From NCBI GenBank assembly GCA_965228625.1, contig OZ245829.1:620001-684000 (forward strand): a stretch of DNA of 64,000 nt, given 5' to 3'. A program made the position numbers and the translations under genes. Under the pieces are notes generated by a model, which searched no databases, was not told where the DNA came from, and saw only the letters and a program-made list of their open reading frames with translations. Positions 52,249 to 59,339 of the stretch are shown piece after piece; positions within the stretch are counted from its first letter, which is position 1, and each line of letters opens with the position of its first letter. This DNA is from UBA2767 sp965228625. GTDB lineage: Bacteria > Pseudomonadota > Alphaproteobacteria > Rhizobiales > Methyloligellaceae.

Positions 52249-53241
52249 ATGAAGAAGTTTTTCGGAGCAACTCTCGTCGTTTGCCTCGTTCTTGGCTTTC
52301 TGATCGTTCGCGGCGACAGCGCAGAGGTCAGATATCGCGGCTCGGACTGCAACTACTATCTGACATACGAGAACACCGGACCCATCAGTCTGGCGGGCTT
52401 TGGCGGCTCACGCATGCGGACGGCGTTTGACGCCGACGACCTCGCGCGGATCCTGAGAGACAGCGGGCATCCCGAAGCAATTGTCTACAATGGCGGGCAC
52501 AGCCATTACTCCATAGAGAAGGAGTATGTGCTGGTACGCGACCTGTTGGAGACCCGGCAGGTGAAGACCGTGGTCGTGATGCTGCAACCCCGCGCGATGG
52601 ACTACGCCCTCATCAGCCGTGATTTCAAATCCATCGCACGCGTTCGGGACATTCCGACCATTGTCAACGCGGTTGCCCATGAAAGCCTGGTCGAAGGCGT
52701 AGCCACATCTTTCAAGGTCCTCAGCGAAAGACTGAAGCTTCCCGAGCCCGTTCCGTCCTGTCACGACAAAAAGAATGCCAAACGAAGACTTTGCAAGGTC
52801 GCCGTTCATCGCGAAGATCCGACACGCAATTGCCATCCGGGAGATTACAGAGCCGACCTTGATCGCCTTCTGGATGCAGAGAGTCGGGTGGAAAAGATGT
52901 CAACGCAGATCAGGGAATGGGACCCCACCTCCCTGGAAAACCGTTTCACTTTGCATTTCATCAAAAGAATCCAGTCGCTCGCCGCATCAAAGGACACTGC
53001 GGTGTTCTTTCTGTTCCTGTACCGGACAGGCAAGCCGTTCTTGCCGGACGGGTTGAGCGAGCGGTTCAAGATGGAAACAGGCGCGGAGCTTTTGATACCG
53101 CCCAGGGACATGGTCAGCCAGCTCGCAATCGATGGACGACGAGATCCAACGCACATGAATTCAAAAGGGCGCGCGCTGTTCCTCCCCTGGATGATCGCCG
53201 AAATCAAATCCAGATGCCCCCGCGCTGACGGATGTCTCTAG
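52249..53241 (+). CDS. Membrane-anchored SGNH-like protein (DltD-like position)
   Basis: The ATG at 52249 gives 330 residues; a GTG at 52237 is the alternative. One N-terminal helix (FFGATLVVCLVLGFLIV) anchors an exported domain. LAGFGGSRMRTAFD holds a candidate Ser nucleophile (S54) in a block I-like turn, and RRDPTHMNSKGRALFLPWM provides D299 and H302 of the SGNH D-x-x-H block. The rest is diverged. Five cysteines lie in the middle region. By position between ligase and MBOAT it should be the acyl-accepting or acyl-placing DltD equivalent. Confidence 0.72.
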   Translation: MKKFFGATLVVCLVLGFLIVRGDSAEVRYRGSDCNYYLTYENTGPISLAGFGGSRMRTAFDADDLARILRDSGHPEAIVYNGGHSHYSIEKEYVLVRDLLETRQVKTVVVMLQPRAMDYALISRDFKSIARVRDIPTIVNAVAHESLVEGVATSFKVLSERLKLPEPVPSCHDKKNAKRRLCKVAVHREDPTRNCHPGDYRADLDRLLDAESRVEKMSTQIREWDPTSLENRFTLHFIKRIQSLAASKDTAVFFLFLYRTGKPFLPDGLSERFKMETGAELLIPPRDMVSQLAIDGRRDPTHMNSKGRALFLPWMIAEIKSRCPRADGCL

Positions 53242-53253
53242 TCGGGTCGGAAA

Positions 53254-53406
53254 ATGAAGTTGAAAATCGGAAAACTGGCGACACGGAAAAACGTCCTTCA
53301 CCTCATTCGCAGTTTCTGCGTATACAGCGTGCTCGCCATTGCCGTTATTTATGCCGTCAATTACTGGCCGTTCGGTGAGATCAGGGCGGTCTATGAACGG
53401 TATTGA
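53254..53406 (+). CDS. 50-residue single-helix membrane microprotein (DltX-like)
   Basis: The frame gives MKLKIGKLATRKNVLHLIRS, then one membrane helix (FCVYSVLAIAVIYAVNYW, residues 21-38), and ends PFGEIRAVYERY. A basic N-terminus places the C-terminus outside. Size, topology, location inside a dlt-like operon, and a C-terminal end with two tyrosines (Y47, Y50) in a hydrophobic-Tyr-x-x-aromatic pattern are those of DltX, whose end reads F-I-Y-N-E-F-like and whose Tyr carries the acyl group between DltB and DltD. The start follows the SGNH stop by 12 bases. Confidence 0.65.
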   Translation: MKLKIGKLATRKNVLHLIRSFCVYSVLAIAVIYAVNYWPFGEIRAVYERY

Positions 53407-53464
53407 TGTTGGAATGTTCTGTGCCGATGAGCTGCCGCTCGCATAGGGGGCCCGGGAGGTGGGT

Positions 53465-54322
53465 GTGCGCGCAATCTTCAAGTCAGCATCCGTTGTCTCA
53501 TGGCGCTTTGCCAAGCCGCTCGTAATCCTGGCTGTTTTTGTTGTTCTCTGGAGCGTGGTACTGACGCTGGCGGTGAAGTCCGGATTCCTCTGGGACGTGC
53601 TTTCACCCCGCCTGGCCGCGGACCAGCGATACGGCACGCAGAACCTGGTCATGAGCACGGCCGACACGGCAAAGCGCGTTCTCGTGATCGGTGACAGTGC
53701 GTTCGTGGCGCGCCTCCGGAAAACTGATGACGCCAGGTCCGATACCGAATTTCTGACCATTGATGCGCTTGACCCGGACGATATCACCACCGCACTCAGC
53801 GCGATTGCACGGCACAACAGGAAGCGAGAAAACAAGGTTCAGTTCTGCAGGCTTGTCCTGCAGGTCTCACCATACTTTGTGGCGCGCATGCGGGATCGGG
53901 GAAGCCGCCAAGACGTGACATATTTGCGCGCGCTGGAGCAGAAAAGTCCGCCATTCATACCGAACAGGTCGACAAAGACCTTTTTCCAGACGCTGACCAA
54001 ATGGGCACGGACCCGACCGGCCAAGCTGGACACATCCGATCCGCAACGCCCCCCGGACTTCCCGCCACAGATTTCGACGCCTGATCCCAACCTCGAAAAC
54101 TGGACGAAGGTTGAAAGACAGCTTCGCAACAGTGCAGTCCCGGTCGTCGTTGTTGCTGACCGGAGGTTCTCGGACTATGCGCGGGCGCCTCGGCTCCTCG
54201 GCTATTTTGACCGCGACTTCCGAGACCGCATCGTGAGAGGTCAGGAAACGTCCGGACTCACCACATGGGCTGAATTCTCCGACCTGCGCAACTTGGCGTG
54301 GGCGACGTGCCCCAGCTCATAG
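53465..54322 (+). CDS. Second SGNH-like membrane-anchored protein, D-x-x-H block degenerate
   Basis: The GTG at 53465 has GGGAGG 5 bases before it and gives 285 residues. An N-terminal helix (FAKPLVILAVFVVLWSVVLTLAV) precedes an exported domain. KRVLVIGDSAFVARL (GDS at 76-78) is a typical SGNH block I. At the C-terminus, where the family has D-x-x-H, the sequence is EFSDLRNLAW with no His, so catalysis by the classic triad is doubtful. It is shorter than DltD and may be a scaffold or acceptor-binding partner for the first SGNH protein. Confidence 0.65.
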   Translation: MRAIFKSASVVSWRFAKPLVILAVFVVLWSVVLTLAVKSGFLWDVLSPRLAADQRYGTQNLVMSTADTAKRVLVIGDSAFVARLRKTDDARSDTEFLTIDALDPDDITTALSAIARHNRKRENKVQFCRLVLQVSPYFVARMRDRGSRQDVTYLRALEQKSPPFIPNRSTKTFFQTLTKWARTRPAKLDTSDPQRPPDFPPQISTPDPNLENWTKVERQLRNSAVPVVVVADRRFSDYARAPRLLGYFDRDFRDRIVRGQETSGLTTWAEFSDLRNLAWATCPSS

Positions 54323-54340
54323 TGACGGGGCAGTCCGACC

Positions 54341-55492
54341 ATGCTTGGTGACGTTCTTCTCTATGCGATCTTCGTAGCGCTGGCGTTCTGCCTTTATTGG
54401 GTCGCGCCGGGAGACCGGCCGAACATTCGCATCGCGATCCTCCTGTGCGTCTCCGCTGCGTTCATTTTTCTCGTTTCGCCCGGCGGCTTCCTGTCGGTGC
54501 TGGCTCTGTTCGTTGTTGTCATTGTCGCCAACAGGGTCTTTGTGCGGTTCAAGACGCCTTACATCCTTCCGATTTTTCTCGGCCTCGCCGTTCTCCCGCT
54601 TGTTCTGAGCCGCACCCTCGGAGACCTGACTTTCGTCTTCACGCTCGGCATCGCTTTCGCAACGGTCCGGAGCATCGGCCTGGTGCTTGATTCCTATGCG
54701 GGTCGCAACGTGTTGGAAAAGGCTCGTGTTGGGCTCTATCTGTTCTTCTTTCCCCTGTATGCGGTCGGTCCCGTTGAGAAGTTTGACTCGTTCCAGGCGA
54801 GGTGCTTCACGACGCCGTTTGTTCTTGAGAACGTGTATGTCGGCCTTACACGCATGGCCTACGGGGTATTTCTGGCCCATTTCGTCTGCGACTCGCTCAT
54901 TCTGAACGTCATCAACAATTGGCTGCCGGGCGGGGAAAGAGCATTCGCCGATTTCACCGTCTCGAACGCGTGGTCATACGTGTTTCTGAGATTTCTCTAC
55001 ACGTATCTGAATTTCGTTGCCTTTACCGAAATTGCCATCGGCACATGCCGACTGTTCGGGATGCATATCGTCGAGAACTTCAACTGGCCTCTGATCTCGC
55101 GGAACATTCAGGATTTCTGGCGGCGGTACCACATTTCGATGGGCAACTGGATTACCCGTTATCTGTTCTTTCCCGTTGTCGGTGTCTTGCGGACGGACTG
55201 GGCGGTCTATGTCGCCAGTATTTTCTCGTTTGTGATGTTCGGGTTGTGGCACGCCTTCACACCAAACTACCTGTTTTGGGGAATCATGCACGGGCTTGCC
55301 ATTGCGACTTACCAATTCTATCGCAATGCCGAACTGTACGGCCGGATTCAGCGAATGCGGGTAATCGCCGTACCATTTGGTCTGATTGGCGGCATCATGA
55401 CCATTTGTTACGTTGCGTGGTTGCAAACGTTCGCGAACCTCTCGACCTTCGACGCCGGTTTGGAGCTTACGTCCAGGATGATCGGATGGTAG
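54341..55492 (+). CDS. MBOAT family O-acyltransferase (DltB-like)
   Basis: The 383-residue protein has about 10 membrane helices. MBOAT marks are YLFFFPLYAVGPVEKFDSF (39-type P-x-x-x-x-G-P-I/V loop), the NIQDFWRRYHISMGNWITRYLFFPV motif (F259-W-R-R-Y-H264), and the catalytic region MFGLWHAFTPNYLFWGIMHGLA with H304 and H317. The family passes acyl groups across the membrane to envelope polymers: DltB to teichoic acid, AlgI to alginate. It follows the SGNH2 gene by 18 bases. GC content in sampled lines is near 50 %. Confidence 0.92.
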   Translation: MLGDVLLYAIFVALAFCLYWVAPGDRPNIRIAILLCVSAAFIFLVSPGGFLSVLALFVVVIVANRVFVRFKTPYILPIFLGLAVLPLVLSRTLGDLTFVFTLGIAFATVRSIGLVLDSYAGRNVLEKARVGLYLFFFPLYAVGPVEKFDSFQARCFTTPFVLENVYVGLTRMAYGVFLAHFVCDSLILNVINNWLPGGERAFADFTVSNAWSYVFLRFLYTYLNFVAFTEIAIGTCRLFGMHIVENFNWPLISRNIQDFWRRYHISMGNWITRYLFFPVVGVLRTDWAVYVASIFSFVMFGLWHAFTPNYLFWGIMHGLAIATYQFYRNAELYGRIQRMRVIAVPFGLIGGIMTICYVAWLQTFANLSTFDAGLELTSRMIGW

Positions 55493-55576
55493 CTTGCCGC
55501 CGGTTGGCATCGGATCGAAGCGGGGACAAAAGGACCGCACCTTGCGGCTTGGCCACTCGTCACACAGGAACGGAAA

Positions 55577-55840
55577 ATGAAAGCCGACGACATCAAAGAG
55601 AAGCTATATGCCTATTTCTCCCAGGAATGCGGGATCAACAAAGAGAGCATAGAAGCGAACCAGCCCATCTTCTCGACCGGACTTTTGGACTCGATCGAGT
55701 TGATCAAGCTGATCTCATTCATCGACAAGGAGATCGGGGTTACAATCAACCCGCTGGACATCGGCTTCGATGAGTTCGATACCATTGATCGGATCGTTGC
55801 GAATATCGAAAACGCCGCCGCACCATCGCAAGTCGCCTAA
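55577..55840 (+). CDS. Acyl carrier protein (DltC-like)
   Basis: The 87-residue carrier has the phosphopantetheine site S39 in FSTGLLDSIELIKLISFID, the L-D-S-(I/M) pattern shared by DltC and ACPs. The four-helix layout is complete, and FDTIDRIVANI is a normal last helix. GGAA precedes the ATG. In Gram-positive dlt operons the carrier accepts D-alanine from DltA and delivers it to DltB. Here it is the last gene, 84 bases after the MBOAT gene. Confidence 0.92.
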   Translation: MKADDIKEKLYAYFSQECGINKESIEANQPIFSTGLLDSIELIKLISFIDKEIGVTINPLDIGFDEFDTIDRIVANIENAAAPSQVA

Positions 55841-55899
55841 GGCTGACTTCTCGTCGCCTGCCGCCGTTCCTGGCCCTCAACATCACGCGGCATTGCCGC

Positions 55900-57273
55900 C
55901 TAAATACACCTCTGCAGGGCAAGCGCCGTCAGCAGGACCCGACAGCCCTCGGCAAAATCACCCATATCCATGGCCTCGTCCGGATTGTGACTGCCATTGG
56001 CATTGCGCACCAGAACCATGCCGGAGGGAATGCCGGCCTTGGTGAACATGGCGGCGTCGTGCCCGGCCGTCGCCATCTCCAGCGCCTCGTGCCCAAGCGT
56101 CCGGCACGACTTCGTCAGTCCTGCGCGGATTTCGGGGTCGAGGGGGCGCGGCGGCGTTCCCGTGGCCGGGCCAAGCTCGAACTTCACGCGGCGGTGCGCC
56201 TCGATGTCATTTGCGGCATTTGCAACGCGGCGATGGAACTCATCGATATCCGCGGCGCGGGTGGTGCCGAAGTTGAGCGTGAACGTCACGTGCCCCGGAA
56301 CCGTCGTCATGCCGTGGGCCCCCGGATCGGTAAAGAACTCCCCGACGGTGAGCACCGAGTCCGCACTTCCCGCCGCTTCCAGTTCCTGCCAAAAACCGTC
56401 AAGCCGCATGACCAGGTCAGCGGTCGCCAACACCGCATCACGCCGGAACGCGCGCGGCACGGCCGCGGAATGCGCATGTGTGCCTTCGCATCGCGCATAA
56501 GGATACCGCGCGTTCCCGCGTATGACCGTTGCGACGGCGACCGGGAGATCGCGCTCCTGGAGGAAAGGCCCCTGCTCGATGTGTAACTCGTAGTATGCAG
56601 CAACGTTTTCAGGCGAAAGATAGGGCGGGTTGTCGCGCAGCTTTCCGGTGTCATAGCCCAGCGCATCGATATGATCGCCAAGCGTCTTGCCGGTGTCCGA
56701 TCGGACGAGATCGTCGAGCCGCTCGTGGGGCAAGAGCCCCAGCGCCAGGCTGCTGCCGAGATAGGCGGTGCCAAACCATACGCTTTCCTCGCCGCGTATG
56801 CCCATCACGCGAACGTCCTGCTCGGGTTCGAGAGCGAGCGAGCGCAGGGCCGAGAGGACCGCAATGCCGGCGACCACACCTGCCGCTCCATCATAGTTTC
56901 CGCCCACGGGCACGGAATCGAGGTGTGAGCCCAGAATGACCGCAGGCCGCGAGCGATCCCTGCCGGGAAGCGTCGCGTACAGGTTTCCCGCGGGGTCATG
57001 ATCCAGTTCGAGGTCGAGCCTGTTCGCCGCGGCAGCGATGACCTCGGCTGCGGCCTGTTCACCAGCACCGAACGCCTGCCGTGTCACGCCGGGGCCGTCG
57101 GCGCTCACGCGCCGGAGTTCGTCGAATATGCGCGTTGCCTCCGGCATGGCGGCGGAAATGCCCCGGTCGATACGGGCGATGCAATCGGCATCCACGCCGT
57201 CATCGACTCGGACTGGTCGTGCGTCGGGCATGGCCAATGTTGGAAACGAATGCGCGCTGAGTCGAATAATCAT
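55900..57273 (-). CDS. M20-family amidohydrolase (allantoate/N-carbamoyl-L-amino acid hydrolase)
   Basis: Starting at the ATG at 57273 the product has 457 residues. The zinc ligands are in ILGSHLDSVPVGGNYDGAAGVVAGIAVL (His, Asp), GIRGEESVWFG (Glu pair) and YELHIEQGPFLQE (His), and a late AGHDAAMFTKAGIPSGMVLVRNANGSHNPDE supplies the last His. This pattern is the AllC/HyuC branch. It would hydrolyse ureido or carbamoyl compounds. It is divergent from a LysR gene with a T-N11-A box between them, probably its regulator. Confidence 0.92.
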   Translation of the reverse strand: MIIRLSAHSFPTLAMPDARPVRVDDGVDADCIARIDRGISAAMPEATRIFDELRRVSADGPGVTRQAFGAGEQAAAEVIAAAANRLDLELDHDPAGNLYATLPGRDRSRPAVILGSHLDSVPVGGNYDGAAGVVAGIAVLSALRSLALEPEQDVRVMGIRGEESVWFGTAYLGSSLALGLLPHERLDDLVRSDTGKTLGDHIDALGYDTGKLRDNPPYLSPENVAAYYELHIEQGPFLQERDLPVAVATVIRGNARYPYARCEGTHAHSAAVPRAFRRDAVLATADLVMRLDGFWQELEAAGSADSVLTVGEFFTDPGAHGMTTVPGHVTFTLNFGTTRAADIDEFHRRVANAANDIEAHRRVKFELGPATGTPPRPLDPEIRAGLTKSCRTLGHEALEMATAGHDAAMFTKAGIPSGMVLVRNANGSHNPDEAMDMGDFAEGCRVLLTALALQRCI

Positions 57274-57284
57274 TCGCTTCAAGC

Positions 57285-57303
57285 CGATAACGCCAAATTA
57301 TCG
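57285..57303. promoter_or_regulatory. LysR-type box (CGATAA-N7-TTATCG)
   Basis: A 6-bp inverted repeat with 7-base spacer contains the T-N11-A core of LysR operators. It lies in the gap between the divergent M20 hydrolase and LysR genes, 12 bases from the hydrolase start. Confidence 0.6.
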
Positions 57304-57461
57304 TGTTTCATCGAAACGTCCGGGAACGCAGCCGGAACGCTCCGAACTCCATCACTAATGCCTGGTATTGGCGTCCCGCTTATAATCTGCATGAATAGTC
57401 CGGGACAAAGGACACGGATCGGCGCGGCCGATGCCGTGCAATCGCATTCGGGAGATGGTCC

Positions 57462-58343
57462 ATGGTGAACCTGCGGCAGTTGGAGGTTTTTCGCGCCGTC
57501 ATGGATGCCGGCACCACAGGGGCGGCTGCCGAACTCCTGAACATCTCCCAGCCCGCCGTCAGCAACATGATCCGCCAGACGGAAGACCAGCTCGGTTTCA
57601 AGCTGTTCGAGCGAAGCCGTGGACGCTTGTGGCGCACGGCCGAGGCGGAAGCGCTGTACCGGGAGACGGAGGCCATGTTCATCATGTTCCGCTCCGTGCA
57701 GCAGAAGACGGAAGACTTGCGCGATGCAAAGGTCGGTTCCATACGCATTGCCGCAACGCCGAGTGTCGGACTCGCACTCGTGCCCGCGGCTCTGAAGCGG
57801 TTTCTCGCCGATCGACCCAAGGTGAAGGCAACGGTCGACATTCGCGGCAGCGACAACCTCGTGAAGCATATCGATTCCGGGCTCGCGGAAGTCGCCGTGT
57901 CCATGGAGCCGCTCGAGCATCCTTCGGTGACCGCCATGCCGATCCACATGGGCAACATGGCGTGCGTCATGCCTGCCGATCATCCGCTTGCCGAACTGAA
58001 GAGTGTCCGGCCCTCCGACCTCGAACCGCACATATTTGTTGCGTTGGGACGTAACACCCCGCTTGGAGCGCTGGTTGAGAGTGCATTCCGGACGGCGGAC
58101 GTTCCGTATCGCTGGCACGTGGAAACGCGCTATTGCAATGCCGCCTGCGCCCTGGCGCTGGAAATCGGCGCCGTTACCATCGTCGATCCGTATACGATCG
58201 CCAAGGTTCCGCAGGAGGCCATGGCGGTTCGTGCTTTCGTGCCGACAATCCAGGTGAGCGCCTATGTGGTCCACTCGACGATCCGGCCGTTGTCGCGACT
58301 GGCGACCAACTTCATTGCCGACCTGGAAGCCTCGCTTCGCTGA
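57462..58343 (+). CDS. LysR family transcriptional regulator
   Basis: The 293-residue protein starts with the canonical HTH (LRQLEVFRAVMDAGTTGAAAELLNISQPAVSNMIRQTEDQLGFKLFERSRGRLWRT) and continues with a periplasmic-binding-like effector domain (VGSIRIAATPSVGLALVPAALKRFLADRP). Two domain crossings (HIDSGLAEVAVSM, NAACALALEIGAVTIVDPYT) are present. It most likely regulates the divergent M20 hydrolase through the T-N11-A box. Confidence 0.93.
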   Translation: MVNLRQLEVFRAVMDAGTTGAAAELLNISQPAVSNMIRQTEDQLGFKLFERSRGRLWRTAEAEALYRETEAMFIMFRSVQQKTEDLRDAKVGSIRIAATPSVGLALVPAALKRFLADRPKVKATVDIRGSDNLVKHIDSGLAEVAVSMEPLEHPSVTAMPIHMGNMACVMPADHPLAELKSVRPSDLEPHIFVALGRNTPLGALVESAFRTADVPYRWHVETRYCNAACALALEIGAVTIVDPYTIAKVPQEAMAVRAFVPTIQVSAYVVHSTIRPLSRLATNFIADLEASLR

Positions 58344-58448
58344 ACGCGCCCACTTTTGGTACGACACAGAGTGTGATCTCGTGCGAGACGCACGACCGCT
58401 TCTGCTTCCGAAGCAAGCGTTTGGCTGGTTCGAGTTTTGTGGACCAGG

Positions 58449-58649
58449 CTAGGCCTTCTTCAACTCCACCGGGTTCACATCCTGAAAGAACCCGTTGACT
58501 CGATCCGAAATCCAGTCAATCGGGAACCGGCAGGCATCGCCAAAGCTCTCTCGCACCCTGCTTGCAGTGCATTGAAGCTCGGCGTGGCGTGCCAGATCGG
58601 GACGCGAGTGACCCAACATGCTCCTTGTGAGAACGAGATCTTGCAGCAT
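58449..58649 (-). CDS. Hypothetical small protein, divergent from the Xre regulator
   Basis: The 66-residue frame has GAGGTG about 9 bases before its ATG. The C-terminal half (SRVRESFGDACRFPIDWIS, then DRVNGFFQDVNPVELKKA) looks like folded protein; the first half is less convincing. It is divergent from the Xre gene, with the GCAC-N3-GTGC sites between them, as in a regulator-target pair. No family is recognised, and it could be spurious. Confidence 0.4.
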   Translation of the reverse strand: MLQDLVLTRSMLGHSRPDLARHAELQCTASRVRESFGDACRFPIDWISDRVNGFFQDVNPVELKKA

Positions 58650-58709
58650 GGCACTTCACCTCGACTTTGCTCCGCTCACGATCCGAATGACTGGCCGGAC
58701 CTTTTGAGC

Positions 58710-58803
58710 GCACATATTGCGTCTTTGACTCCTAAAATGTGCACTTAGTGCGTATTGGTCAAGCGCAGAAGCGCACTCTGTGCATAACTGGCGCAATTTG
58801 TGC
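58710..58803. promoter_or_regulatory. Array of four GCAC-N3-GTGC operator-like sites
   Basis: Four 11-base inverted repeats lie between the divergent small genes: GCACATATTGC (58710), GCACTTAGTGC (58741), GCACTCTGTGC (58773) and GCAATTTGTGC (58793). Two are perfect and two have one mismatch. Start-to-start spacing is 31, 32 and 20 bases, near three, three and two helical turns. The array ends 87 bases before the Xre start, so it is a likely operator for that protein. Confidence 0.6.
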
Positions 58804-58890
58804 ATCGGGCTCAGTGGTCAGCGGATCGTCAACCGAGGCGAACGGCTGATCGAAGAAGGAGGCCAGCGGGTAAGGAAAAGACAGGTGCAG

Positions 58891-59118
58891 ATGAGTCCCT
58901 ACCAGTTTCGCAAATGGCGGAAATCGCTGGGTCTTAAGCAGAGCGAGGCGGCCGAGCTGCTTGGGCTCAAGAAGCGGATGATCCAGTACTACGAGAACGG
59001 CGAGCGGAACGGAAAAAAGGTCAAGATCCCGAAATACATCCGCCTTGCGTGCTTCGCGATCCAGAACGGCGTTTCAGACTTCGACGGCGAAAAGGAAACG
59101 GCGAAACTCCGGAAGTAG
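58891..59118 (+). CDS. Small Xre/Cro-type HTH regulator
   Basis: The ATG at 58891 (AGGTG upstream) gives 75 residues; the frame is open back to 58780 but that part overlaps the operator array. The HTH reads MSPYQFRKWRKSLGLKQSEAAELLGLKKRMIQYYENGER, the recognition helix being KKRMIQYYENG. A basic helix and IRLACFAIQNGVSDFDG follow. It resembles small phage-type repressors and YdaS-like or MerR-independent Xre proteins. The GCAC-N3-GTGC array just upstream suggests autorepression. Confidence 0.85.
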   Translation: MSPYQFRKWRKSLGLKQSEAAELLGLKKRMIQYYENGERNGKKVKIPKYIRLACFAIQNGVSDFDGEKETAKLRK

Positions 59119-59339
59119 CACCCGAGTCTCCGGCGCCCCTGCCGATCGCCCCCTCCCCGCAAAACACGCGCCATCGAGCCCGTCGCGCATCCGCCGCGCC
59201 CCGACACCTCTTGTCCGTCCAAGCCGCTTCACACGGTAAAATCGCGAGCAACCGTCGGGATTTGACGAACCGGTGGTGAAATGACAATTATGTGACAGGG
59301 CATATGTGACGGGGACCGCGTGATCTCGAGGGTCTATTC

